This document shows, piece by piece, positions 1 to 10,532 of a stretch of 64,000 nucleotides of DNA. The number at the start of each line of letters is the position of its first letter. Position 1 is the first letter of the stretch. This DNA is from Paraspadella gotoi (lineage: Eukaryota > Chaetognatha), in the NCBI GenBank assembly GCA_051294375.1, contig CM119269.1, positions 4,435,098 to 4,499,097 on the forward strand, written 5' to 3'. The notes under the pieces were generated by a model that did not search any database, was not told the DNA's origin, and was given only the letters and a program-made list of their open reading frames with translations. A program made the position numbers and the translations under genes.

Positions 1-199
1 CACATCCGGATCGCCGACGTTGGATCCTATTTGATCCGAGTTCACGACGCTGGTTTCTCTCACATCCGGTTGGTCGACGCGCATCGGCAGGGGAGTTCGA
101 TCATCGTCATAAGGGTTTTCCTCTTCCTCCTCTTCCTCCTTTTCCTCCTTTAGTCGGTGGATGTCAACGACCCGTTCGAAGTCTTCGTCGCCGAAAATC
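1..199 (-). CDS. Partial coding exon of an unidentified acidic protein, running off the left edge
   Basis: Read on the minus strand, 199 down to 1 is open in one frame. It starts after an AG acceptor (intron ends at 200) in phase 2 and reads IFGDEDFERVVDIHRLKEE, then a run of glutamates, ENPYDDDRTPLPMRV, and on to the window edge. Codons favour G/C at third positions, as in the confident exons here and unlike the surrounding AT-rich DNA. I do not recognise the protein; the acidic run is low-complexity. The plus-strand reading of the same bases hits a stop after the CCT-rich run. The upstream exons should lie to the right, but the 10-N gap at 328-337 means continuity with the rest of the window is not assured. 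Confidence 0.45.
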
Positions 200-327
200 C
201 TGCGTCGAATGCGAACAGGTGCAAACAGGTGCAAACAGTGCATCTTGTTGATAGGAAGCGAAAATGGAGAAAGACAGATGCGGCTTGCAAAGGTATTTCG
301 AACATTGACTCGATCCAATGTAGTTTG

Positions 328-337
328 NNNNNNNNNN
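328..337. other. Assembly gap (10 N)
   Basis: Ten consecutive N between a moderately GC-rich left end and a very AT-rich block. A 10-N run is usually a scaffold join, so the first 327 bases may belong to another contig. Confidence 0.95.
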
Positions 338-556
338 TTTAAAAAAACATATTACTGATTTTTATAATTTATTTAATATCATATATTTATTATACATCAG
401 ATTAAGTAAATAATAATAATTCTTTTTTTTAATCTATTAAATTTATTATAAATACTTATTTATGAAGTAAAATTTATCCTTTAATATGCTTTGGCTTACT
501 TAATACAGCAACCATTTGCAGACTGATTAAAGGCAAAGCTTTTCAATAATATATTT

Positions 557-558
<2 letters not shown>

Positions 559-638
<80 letters not shown>

Positions 639-646
639 CAATTATT
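559..646. repeat. (TAA)n microsatellite
   Basis: About 28 nearly perfect TAA/AAT units in an AT-rich stretch (338-1010) with no coding signal. Confidence 0.95.
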
Positions 647-1009
647 TTGCTTACTAATTTTTTTATATTATATACTTTTTATATAATTTTTGTTAGATAT
701 GGTTGAAAGATATCTCATTTAAAAGATAAAAAACTAAATTACTTTAATATTATACTTTTTATTTTTAACTTTTTAATTAATGAATTCAAAAATATACTAT
801 AAAACTTATCATATTAGTTTACTTCGTTCATTGTATATTTTATGCCTGAAAGGAATAACCATACTCAGGCATCCTATCAATCTTTTTATATTAAGGTTGG
901 ACTAAGTGATAGACAAAAAGCATTGGCCAAGTTTAGGGTTTGAAAAGGGACTGGCCAGGAATAATGGGGATATAATAAGCCTTCCCATTCACCCTGAATG
1001 AACCCCAAT

Positions 1010-1095
1010 AAAAACCCTAACCCTAATTAACTTATCTTATTTACAATCTTACATCATTTACAGCAGGCCATTTTTTTAGCCCTAACCCTAACCTT
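1010..1095. repeat. Degenerate telomere-like CCCTAA units
   Basis: Two short clusters of ACCCTAACCCTAA occur here, at about 1013-1026 and 1080-1093. Related GGGTTA-type units lie at about 2640-2740 in the opposite sense, and CCCTAA units recur at 19950-20175. The units are interspersed rather than arrayed, so this is an internal repeat, not a telomere. Confidence 0.6.
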
Positions 1096-1144
1096 TTATC
1101 TCATGCCAAGCTAAAACCTTAACCATAGTATTTTAACCCTACAA

Positions 1145-1600
1145 GGTGACACACAACAGACTGCCGTTAAAAAAAATTGTCATTTGCAAATTTGTAAAAT
1201 TTTTTTTCATTTGAAACATTTTTTCTGTAATAAAAACCTAAATCATTTATTTATCCAAATTTTATATTGATTGGTTTTGATTTGACTTGGTACTGAGCAG
1301 AGAAAAGTTGTCTTCAAAATTGTGTTTCATTTTAAAACTCCATTTTTTTTCAATTTGTTTATTTAACTTTTTAACTATTTTTTTACAAAACTTTATATAA
1401 AAAGGTATCAATATTAATATTTTCTGAAAGCTCCTGAAAATATAAAGAGATTGACATAATTAAAAATACTATAATATTAAAATTAGCCTATCTAGCTTTA
1501 AGATAATTATTAAATTAAAAATTTTTAAAGAGCAGTTTTGAATAATTATTAAAATATTGTTAGTTATTTTAATTTAGTTTTTCTTAAGATTTTTTGGAGA
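1145..1600 (+). repeat. Solo arm of the foldback element seen at 40734-41815
   Basis: The left end GGTGACACAC and the following text match each arm of the foldback element near 41 kb over several hundred bases at low identity. Shared landmarks are TTTTATATTGATTGGTTTT, the TCATTTTAAAACT block and AAAAAGGTATCAATATTAA. Only one arm is present. The rest of the gene-free stretch from 1600 to 4068 holds no feature I can support beyond short GTC repeats near 3070. Confidence 0.7.
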
Positions 1601-4068
1601 GATTGGTGCCAGTCGGGGGGCGAAGGGTTGAGAGAAGGAAAGTGGATGAAAGGGGGGTGTGGAGCACGAGTACTTTTCCGCTTCCATGCTTTCCATGCTT
1701 TCCAATGTGACTGGCACAATTGAATTCGTGGTTCCAAAACTCAATTTAGAATCAGAGAATGATGAACTTCACTTCCTTCGATAGCGACAGGCCGCTCTAT
1801 TACATCCGTGGATTTTTCTCTTTAACTAAAGGAGCAACAAAAAGAAAGTCTTAACACAATGCTTAAAAAAATATTAACATAATATAGGTTTTTGTCGGTC
1901 CGTAGTTTTCGGTATGTGGTATTTTTTGAATGACAGTAAATAGGAGATAAAAATTCTCGGCCTCATGAACAAAATCACTGCCTATGAAATATATAACGTT
2001 ACTCTTACAGTCCTGTGCATCAAAATATTTAAGAGGACACTCTTAAATTGTTATTTATTAATTGCATAGATAATAAAATAATAAAAGTAAATTCGTATAG
2101 CCTATCGAAAACAATTCTAAAATTTAAGAAACCATAACTTAAAACAGCGCAATATTCAAATCTTACATTGACGTTCGGAAAATTCCCATTGTTTGACGGC
2201 CTGAAGCGTCGGTTTTGTCAAAATAGAATAAAGGAAAAGTACAAAAATCGGTTTTGCCAACTTTAATCTTGGGTCTATCAATGTCAACATCATGACACAT
2301 TGTGATGCCATTTAAAAAAAAACAGTGTCAGTCGAATTCGGTGACTTTTATAGAAATTTGGAATCGCATAAGAATTATCAGCACAATCTTGGAGCAACAA
2401 TCGGCCAAAAAATCGGCATTTGGTGTGAAATAGGAGTTGACGTTGCAGGCGATATTTCTTGGGAGTTTATTTTCATTGTGTCAGCTATGAAAGTCACGAC
2501 GGTGATATACATAACCTACATTAGGTACAATGGAATATATTATTTGGGATAAATGTTTATTAACAGTAAAAGAAGGAATTAAAATTGGTCTGATTATTCA
2601 AAAGAACCCCAATTCAGTTTAAATTAAAGTGAATTAGGTTTTAAAGTTTAAAAATTAGGTTAAAGGTGAGTGTTAAGGGTTAAGTCAGAGATTGGTTAAG
2701 GATTATGGTTAAGAATTACGGTCTAGGCTTAAGGTTAGGGTTAGAATGCTTTCGGAAAATAGGACTCAGGAACTGCTATAGCACTTTACGAATATTCTTA
2801 AATATTTATTATTAATAGGATCGTTACATACTTTTGGGATGGCTTACATAACCACTAAGAATAATCTATTCAGCTTAATTTAAAATATGAAATCAGGAGT
2901 AGTGATAAATAAGGAGAGATGTTTTGGCGAAAGCAAAAGTTTCAAACAAGCATCTTAAGAATTTGACGGTAAACACATTTTTTTGTTTTCAAATTAAAAA
3001 AGTTGTTACGCCCGAAAAAAATATTTTGCTTCAGGGACACATTCTCGAGCGAAAGTCGAAATGTTTCGTCGTCGTCGTCGTCGTCGTTGTCCTTGGAAGG
3101 ACCTTCACCGTTCGTTGTTGTTCATTCGTCAACCATTGTTAAAAAACATTAAAATGATGAAAAGAAAACTACATTATAAATTTCTACCAGAAAATAGAAT
3201 TCTAAATTTATAAAATTAGCACAGCATGTCTTCGATAGTTAACGAAGTACGTATATTACTAATAAGTCTTTAGATGAAAGTAGGATACAACAATAATCGG
3301 AACATCAAAATGGGGTTTATGAAAATACAATGATAAACTTTCCTTTTATTTTTCTTGGATGTACGTAGTAAGTAACGAAAGTTCAAGGACTCGCATGTAA
3401 TTGATTTATCGCCCCTTTTCAAGGGCAAAGTTACGAATACTCGCAACCCAAGAAAAAAAAAAGACAGGGTCCTTGAATGATATATCGATAGAATTACAAA
3501 TTTCCGTCAGCCTTTTCTGAGTGATATCTTCAAATCGTGAAACCGACATGTTCCAACAGTTCACAGTGCTCACAGTACATCTGGTATAATTTCGTTTTTA
3601 GGTCGATATAGATAAGAATGTGACCCGAAAATTCCTAACGTTTTTCGACTTTTAAATTGTTCGTTAACCAGATTAATGAAGAAAAAAGTTTGGAGAAGAA
3701 AAGCCTTTGAATGTCAAACGCGATCTCAATTTTTAAATTGAATTTGTTTTGTTGTTATTTTTAATCTTGTTTTCAGATTATGACTTGAAGCCTCGAATGA
3801 ATCTACTAAAGATATCTGTAAACACGCAGTGAGACACGCATTAAGTTTCGCAAGTTTCGTGAGAAAAATGGGAGAGTGACGCCGTTTGTCCCCGAAATCA
3901 TTGTTTCCGAAAGATTTGTTCGAAATGGCGCAGGGACGCAATGGCGCGGTTAAAAAAGCGATTTCCTCGACTATATATAATCCACATTATGATTTATTAT
4001 GCTTAAGTTTTTTTAAAACGAGAACGAGGCTACTGAAAAATAACAATCATATAGTCTTCGCTTCTTAC

Positions 4069-4151
4069 CGGCTTCGCAGATAATTCCGCTGCCAACGAAT
4101 CCGCTTCTGCAAACGCAAGACGCGTGTTCAGTTCCGGTTGCGTTTCGACAG
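4069..4151 (-). CDS. Lone EGF-like exon
   Basis: Minus-strand exon bounded by a TTTTTTTCAG acceptor (intron ends at 4152) and a GTAAGA donor (from 4068). It reads CRNATGTEHASCVCRSGFVG then SGIICEA, entering in phase 2 and leaving in phase 1. The pattern C-x(10)-C-x-C-x(10)-C with GFVGSGxxC is the second half of an EGF-like domain of the nidogen/GxGxxC type. It resembles GFFGNGLHC and GYIGDGKVC in the minus-strand EGF gene at 10.4-14 kb. It may belong to a neighbouring related gene or to a distal part of that one; two plus-strand genes lie between. Confidence 0.55.
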
Positions 4152-4689
4152 CTGAAAAAAAAATGTATTATGGACAGCGTCGGCTGAATGAGAACAGCAA
4201 ACGCAGGAAATAAGATGTACTCACTCCGCATGAACGTCGCATATAAGCCCGCCGCAATTGGAAGTTTCCTTTTTCTCGATCTCGTTATCTCCGATCTCGT
4301 TATCTCCGTCTTTATGATATCCGATTTCGTTATCTCCGATTCTGCGACGAGATTTTTCAGGGAGAAAACGTAGTAACGGTAGTTTTTTTTTCCCCCAATT
4401 TTATTTTCTTTTTTTTTTATTTATTGACAAAGAAAAAAATATTTATGCCTCATATTTTTTTTCTTTTTTTCCCCAATTTTTCCCCAATTTTTTCGATTTA
4501 ATTACTGACAAGCGCGAGAAATTTTGCCGCAAAGTTATTTGATTTTTTGCTTGATAAATGGAACCGGGGTCAAAGGAGGAGGAATTGGTAAACGTGGGAG
4601 GAAAACGCCAGAAAATTAAATAAAAATAAAAATATGTTGTTTGTAAACTTTTTTCTAAATAGCAAAAAAGAAAGTCAAAATACAATATT

Positions 4690-5075
4690 TTTATCATAAA
4701 TGGGTAAAAAATATAAAAAACTACTAATAAACATCATTATCTTTTGATAATTTTATTACTCTTTATTAATTTTTACCAAGAAAACATAATTTTTTTTTGA
4801 AGGTGGTAGTTATATTTTTTATTTAACTTTTTATGCTCTACATTTTATCCTTCGAAAAAAGTTAAGATTGATTAAAAAATAATATTGTAATATTGTAATT
4901 TTGATAATAACAATAAAAGCATTAAAATTAAACTAAATTCTTTTTTTACCTGAAAGTAGACTTCAAGACTAAAGTTTTGTACCCTCGCCCCTATTGAATT
5001 TAATTTCATAGTAGATTTCTAATTAAAGTATTGTGTTGTATTATCCTCATAAAAATTAGCAAACAAATGCAATCA
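4690..5075. repeat. Dispersed AT-rich repeat R1, partial copy
   Basis: Shares TTTAACTTTTTATGCTCTA and following text with 61620-61690, and CCTCGCCCCT/TTCATAGT landmarks with 27565-27620. It is a diverged piece of the larger R1 repeat found in fuller form near 27.1, 57.9 and 61.2 kb. Bases 4152-4690 show only poly-T-rich, non-coding sequence. Confidence 0.5.
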
Positions 5076-5217
5076 TTCACTTATATAATTTTTCAAAAAC
5101 ACTCGCCAAACTGTTTTCTGAAACCCTTAAGTATGTGAGGTATAAAATTTGAACTACTTCTAGCGACCAAGACAATAACATTTTCATTCACTTCTGTAAA
5201 AAACTTAAAATTTTAAG

Positions 5218-6109
5218 ATGAGAATTTATATTTTCATTTTGGCCTTGGTGCCAGTATTAGCAGTCAAATCAGGTATGAAAGAATTAATAATTTTAGGCTG
5301 AATACGTCCAAGGACGGAATTATGATTTGCAAGGTTCAAAAATTTAGCAAACTACGTAAAATGGCCTTGCCCCGGAACGTATTTTTCTTACCACAGACGA
5401 TTCGGTTAACAATTACATTAAAGCAATTTTGGAAAATCTAAAAAGTCAAATGAAAACCGGTATACCCGATATTGGAATGCCCATTTTGGAACCATTGAGG
5501 TACAAGCAATAAAATCCGTAACATAACCTTCATAATAATCGTTTTTTCTGAACCAAAATCTTTTCGCGTTAAATTCTGAACAGCATTCCAAAGATAGACG
5601 AGAAAATAAAAGATTCCGTTGCCGACGTCAAAATCGTCGTGGATAAGCTCAAAGTCATTGGCCTCTCGAAATTTGAAACTCGACGAGTCAACGCCGATTT
5701 GACGGTGACAAATTTTTAATTTTTGAAAATAAAAAAGCATCCTGCGGTCCATAGTCAGCTAATGTTTTTTTTCTCAATACCTCTCAAGTTAAGCTCTTCC
5801 GTTTTGCAGAATCTTCGTTTGGACCTGAGTTTGTTTATCCCGCAAGTTTCCGCTCGCGCCATCTACGAACTCGACGGGAAGATCTTTAGTCTGATTCCGC
5901 TTTACGGGGACGGAGACGCCCACTTGAACGTAGTCGATGTCGTCGCTGACGGTTCCGCAGGGCTATCCATCACCGCTGACGGACATTTACAGGTGTTAAG
6001 TTAGTTGTTGAAAGGCGGATGGTAAAACTTAAAGACCCTGATATTGTCTTATCCATTCGCTTAAAAGACATAACAACAAAAGACTGTCCTTTACTCTATT
6101 CTTTGTTGG

Positions 6110-6181
<72 letters not shown>

Positions 6182-8150
6182 TCTTTCTCTCTCTCCAAAG
6201 TCAATGAAAACAACTGAAAAGTTTGTGAATTTCAAATGCTGATGAAGACTCGAACCCAAAGAGTCGAAACGAGTCCGTCTATTAAAATAAATCGTTGTCA
6301 TAAATTCAAAAACGATTAGTTTTCTCTAAATATAATAGTAATAATAATAATATCATATTTCCCAACAATTCTAAGACGGAAATAAACGATGCCACCTTCC
6401 AGTTGCGTCATATTTACGGAGAAACAACTTTTGAAGACGGTCTTAGTTACCTTTACAATCAATTTCGAAAAAACATGCAAAAATTAATTCTGAAGATTTG
6501 ATGGAAGTTTTAAAGTTTGAAGATTCCATTAAGAGTTCAAATGCTGATGAAGGCTTGAAGCCAAAAAAGTCGTTGTATTAATTTCACAAATACTTTAAGT
6601 TCATCTCTATATTTCAAAACATGGGTACTGGCGTTAAGCTGCATCTACCGGTTTTTCAAAGGGCTCAGGCTTTTAACGTGTCCCTTTGCCATGTCGCTAT
6701 TTAAGCATCTATTGTCTCCCCTCACTTAAAGATGAAAACCTTCAAAATGAACCTCAAGTTTTCCTCGGTCTTCGCGAATCTGGAAAACATCCTCGGCGGC
6801 GGATCCTTGGGCCAAGTCGTCAACGGCGTCGTCAACATGTTGGGCAAGCGGATCTTTGATCACTTCCAGCCGGACATCATGAGGGAACTCAACAAGGCGA
6901 GGACCTCTTTTATTGTGCCCTTTAAGTTACCTAATGGTTCTTTCATTCTAATCAGGCCGTCCGTGGGGAAATCAACAAGGCCCTGAAGGAAGTCAAGCTC
7001 TCCGACATTCAGGGTGGACTGATTCCTTCGAGATATCGATTCAGTCTTTATGAAGCAGGTTTCTGGCTACCTGTTTTGTCAATCTGTGTGTTTATTTTCT
7101 GCTTTTTTTTCATGTTTATAATTTGCTTTGACAGGAAACGCGAATGAATTCCTAGATCAAATTCTGATTAACGCCCGGCCACAAATTGAGAAAAACTTAG
7201 ACCCCATCAAACTTCCCGACGCTAAAGAATCTTTCCATAAGAAGGTGCTCTTCGTGACGGTTTGGGGTGAAGCTAAAGTCTACGACGGTTGGTTGGCGGG
7301 ACTCAAGACTCTTCACAGGTGATGGAAATTATTCATTGGTCATTCGAAGCGAAGCATTCATTGACTACCGTTTCTTTAACTAAAAATCTAAAGAATAACA
7401 AAAATGCAACGCAAACAATAAGGAAAAAATAATCCGTTATTATTTTAAAAATAAGCCTGCAACGTTTCAGAATAATACAAGCATGTCATTATTAAATATT
7501 ATATTGCAGAACCGGAAACGCCGATCTTACTAATGCCGGGCAAAGTATTGTCATTAACGCCCACTTGGGATTGGACAACTTAAAAGGGCACTACCGGTAA
7601 CGTTCTTCTTGAAAACAAAATGAATTTTACCTCAAAACAACGAAAATTTCTCTTTCTTTAATAATCAATTTTTAAAACGATAAGTGCATCGGCAAAGTTC
7701 ATGAATCTTGGACCGACTGCGTCAGCTTCTCTCACTGTTTCCTCGGTTTCCGTTAAGGTCGAAGTGAAACAGGTTAGTAGTTTCCGATTAAAGAGCTCGG
7801 GTCCTTTTTAACTAGTCAATTTACTATAGAAATACAGAACAGTTTAGTTTAAAATTTTATCAATCAGGCATCAATCAGCTTTTATCCGAATTTAACCCAA
7901 AAACCATCGATCCTTACCCACTGCCCAGGCATTTACGCCTAACGCCCACCCTGATCTCACCTATTTCAAGATCGAAAGGGTGGGTAAGATCAGCGTTAAT
8001 TTCAGCGGGTTGGGTCCGCTTAATTGGATAATCAACCTGCTATCGAACCTCGTGGGGAACATAGTCAAGGGAGAGATCGTCAAGGCCATCGAAAGTCCAG
8101 TGAGAAACCTCATCCGAGATCAACTCAAGAACATTAAGATTCCCGTTTAG
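5218..8150 (+). CDS. Secreted two-domain TULIP protein: takeout/JHBP-like half plus group-7-allergen-like half
   Basis: Eleven exons: 5218-5272, 5397-5499, 5584-5704, 5810-5992, 6376-6439 (or 6445), 6706-6896, 6956-7058, 7135-7318, 7510-7596, 7685-7772, 7929-8150; about 466 residues. Residues 1-18 (MRIYIFILALVPVLAVKS) are a signal peptide, which fixes the start. Up to about residue 275 the layout is that of the takeout/juvenile-hormone-binding family (VSARAIYELDGKIFSLIPLY, then FSSVFANLENILGGGSLG). From about residue 276 it resembles mite group 7 allergens (LDPIKLPD, GWLAGLKTLHR, YFKIERVGKISV). Both families are tubular lipid-binding (TULIP) folds, so a lipid carrier in haemolymph or secretion is inferred. 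Intron 6897-6955 uses a GC donor. The junction of exons 5 and 6 is the weakest part of the model: donor 6440 or 6446, acceptor 6705. Confidence 0.8.
6113..6178. repeat. (CT)n microsatellite in an intron
   Basis: About 33 CT units in intron 4 of the JHBP/group-7 gene. The poly-Ser/Leu and poly-Arg/Glu frames here are artefacts of the repeat. Confidence 0.97.
6221..6313 (+). ncRNA. Hammerhead-ribozyme-like motif, intronic, best-preserved copy
   Basis: Core elements in order: CTGATGA at 6239-6245; stem II GACTC (6247-6251) with GAGTC (6261-6265) around a 9-nt loop; GAA at 6266-6268; stem III ACG/CGT (6269-6271 with 6276-6278) around a 4-nt loop; cleavable C at 6279 (GTC). Stem I forms between AATG just before the core and TATT just after the cleavage site. 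It is extended by an outer helix pairing 6221-6232 with 6302-6313, with one or two mismatches. This is the standard hammerhead order with a very short stem III, a form known from Penelope-like elements and retrozymes. One unpaired A (6246) sits between CTGATGA and stem II and might lower activity. It lies in intron 4 of the JHBP/group-7 gene, in the sense orientation. Confidence 0.6.
6537..6590 (+). repeat. Degenerate second copy of the hammerhead-like motif
   Basis: TTCAAATGCTGATGAAG repeats the bases at 6231-6247 exactly, and stem II has changed to GGCT/AGCC. The GAAA box is replaced by CAAAA and the cleavage triplet is absent, so it should be inactive. It lies in the next intron, 305 bp from the first copy, in the same direction; exon 5 of the host gene lies between them. 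Confidence 0.6.
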
Positions 8151-8700
8151 TAACAAGAATTATTTTGTTTCGACTTCTTTAAAATGTTATTACTTTGTTA
8201 AATTTAAACGTTTAAAGATTACAAGTATTTTTGGATTTCGCCCTCGTTTTATCGCTCTTTTAATTGCTCTGGCTTAACCTTAGCTACCCGTATGGTCGGG
8301 AAAGTTGCTCCTATTAATCTATTGACTGAACAATGGAACCCGGCTCCACCTTATGAAACTTTTGATGTCGCCCATATTTTGATTTTTTAATCGTTAAAAT
8401 AGCTAGATTTTTAATTGAGCGCGACGACTCTACAATACTCTAAATATTCATTGAAAATTGTAACTATTGCCCAAGTAAAGTAATTCTTTTTTCGCCCACA
8501 TCCAAATTTGAACTTTCATAAGTACGTTTCAATCACAATAGTAAACATCTGTTTATAATCTTTTTTTCATCTATGCCAGGTCTTTAAAAAGATCAAATAG
8601 CTTCTGCAAAAGAAAGCCATTCTTATATATTTTTCTTTTTTTAATAAAAACAATATTATCGTCACTATTTTTTTAAATTTTTGTTGAGATTCGCCAAGAG
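8151..8700. other. Intergenic stretch
   Basis: 3' flank of the JHBP/group-7 gene and 5' flank of the EF-hand gene. No repeats or exons seen. An AATAAA at 8643-8648 is too close to the next start to assign. Confidence 0.6.
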
Positions 8701-10180
8701 ATGGCGTGTTGCGGACAGAAAACGAGCGGGAAACAGGCCATCAAGGAGTTGGGAGCCGCCGACTACGCGTTTCTCGATGCGAACACTAGCTACCAAAAGG
8801 AAGAAATCCGTCAATGGTTCAAAGGCTTCATGGCAAGTGGGAAAAATATGCGGGATATTCGGCACCACAATACAATGGACAGTGGCTGCCATTGAAGGAA
8901 AAGAGCTAAAATAGGAAGACACAATCGATACTGACCATATCTGTGGTTATATTTATCCACAGATGGATAATCCCAGCGGCCTCATCGGAAGAGCTAGATT
9001 TACAAATATGTACCTGAAGGTACGATCTTTCTTTTCTATCATTTTTAAAAAAAACGTTCCGCCTAACGTGTGTTTAAAAAAAATCATATGTAATACAATG
9101 ACAGATATAAGTTATCACTGCCGTCCCGTTTTTTAAAGTCGCTTCCGTACAGTACCCAAACGAAGAAAATAATCACGATTTACTGTCATCGTCTCTTTGC
9201 TGCCATCGATCAGGTTCCGTTAAATGGCAATTTTCTTTCGTTTTTTCTCTTTATTTAATCATTCTTCACTCGGTCTGTTTAATTCCTGATCATTGCTCCT
9301 CTTTCTCATCGCTACCGCAGGATGGCGCGGGAAAGTTGGACTTTCGCGATTTTCTCATTTCGATGAACATTAAACACAAAGTAAAGAAGTTGCTGGAGAG
9401 GAAGGGAAATATTGATTATGGGGTCATTAGACCGAGACGTCTGTAAGATCTGATGTCAACCGAATCAAAAAGACTCTTAATATTTAATCAGTAAATGCCA
9501 TAAGGTTAAATCGCATTCGGGTTAGAAAGGGTAAGGAATCGAGGAAGGCAAAAGCCATTGCCAAAAAAGCGGCGAGATTGTTAGATTGTGGTCAAACGTG
9601 ATTTTGCAAATCACAACAACGAGCGGCCGGGGGGGGAGTTATTGCAGCTGGTGAGTGAACCGTCGAAGAAGAGGGAGGGTGATAGGGAAAAAGACGCGTA
9701 TTGACGTGGTGAAAAGAAGGTCTTGTTTAACAGGGAACAATTCAACAGAAATTGACGTGGCTCTTTAAGATGTATGACACGTCGCGGAGCGGAAGGATTT
9801 ACTTTAAGGACATGGTGGAGGCGTTTTGGTGAGTGGCCATTCAAGTCTCACGAATACATCTGTCATTCATAATTACTCACTATTGATATTTTATTTTATG
9901 TTGCAGGCTAGCTTTTAGCATTTACTCGAGCAACACGTTTCAGAAAAGGTAATTTATCACGATGCTTATCCTTATCCCTGCTGACTTATTTTCGGGCCGA
10001 AATACAATGTGTGACCTGGGACCTGGAATTTATTCCTCGTCCAGTTCCCCCAATGATCGCGTCACTTTAGTCTTTCAACGTTTGGGTCGCGAATACAACG
10101 AAGCGTTGACGCTGGAGGAATACATCAAGGGCTGCAGTCAAGACCCTTACGTCGTCAAGTTCATCACTTACAATGGATAA
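8701..10180 (+). CDS. Neuronal-calcium-sensor-like EF-hand protein with one frame-breaking exon
   Basis: Exons: 8701-8832, 8963-9019, 9153-9213, 9321-9380, 9734-9828, 9907-9948, 10045-10180. The order matches the recoverin/NCS/visinin family: WFKGFM-MDNPSG (degenerate EF1), DQDGAGKLDFRD (EF2), GTIQQKLTWLFKMYD then DTSRSGRIYFKD (EF3), and LTLEEYIKGCSQDP (EF4). EF2 and EF3 keep usable Ca-binding side chains, though each ends in D rather than E. EF4 has lost the acidic residues and the glycine (GREYNEALTLEE). Residue 2 is Ala (MACCGQK), so the usual N-myristoylation glycine is missing. Intron 1 uses a GCAAGT donor. Exon 3 is 61 nt between two phase-0 introns, one base too long: it starts YPNEENNHD and continues YCHRLFAAIDQ in the next frame. 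Either the allele is broken, the base is an error, or the AG at 9164-9165 is used as acceptor and saves the frame. Confidence 0.7.
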
Positions 10181-10389
10181 TTGATTTGAGAAAGAAAACT
10201 AATGTAGAATAATCGCTATAATTCTATATTTACACAAAAGTTTTTTTTTTTTCAAAAATAAGAATCAACGAAAGTTAATAATAATCTTTGCGATCATAAA
10301 TTGAAATTCAATCTTCCCTTTTTCGTGTGGTAACAATTAAAGAGAAAAGGAGAATTAGCAAACAAAACAAATTAATGAAAGTCATTTGT

Positions 10390-10532
10390 TTAACCATTGG
10401 AAAACACGGTGGCGTCGCTTTCTCCCCCGGCGGTCAAAATCTTTTGTTTGATAACTCGCTTGAGAGGCGGTAAGACGGGCACGATTTTTAATTTTTTGCC
10501 AATTTTTCGGCAAAAGTCGATAAGAACCATAT
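10390..10532 (-). CDS. Alternative last exon of the EGF-module gene
   Basis: Minus-strand exon after a TATTTAG acceptor (intron ends at 10533), open to TAA at 10392-10390. Its entry phase fits the donor at 10816, so exon 10900-10816 can join either this exon or 10750-10608; both are 143 nt. It encodes DMVLIDFCRKIGKKLKIVPV, PPLKRVIKQKIL and GGESDATVFSNG with coding-like third positions. Using it would replace the last half of the final EGF module with a basic tail. A second reading is possible: a donor at 10613 (CG then GTAGAG) would add this exon in another frame after the His-rich tail. Confidence 0.5.

Noticed and set aside
1010-1095. Telomere
   Set aside because: Only a few scattered CCCTAA units in both orientations, far from a contig end and repeated at 20 kb.
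6019-6301. Overlapping ORFs on both strands of 62 and 90 residues
   Set aside because: Translations of the (CT)n repeat in an intron of the JHBP/group-7 gene.
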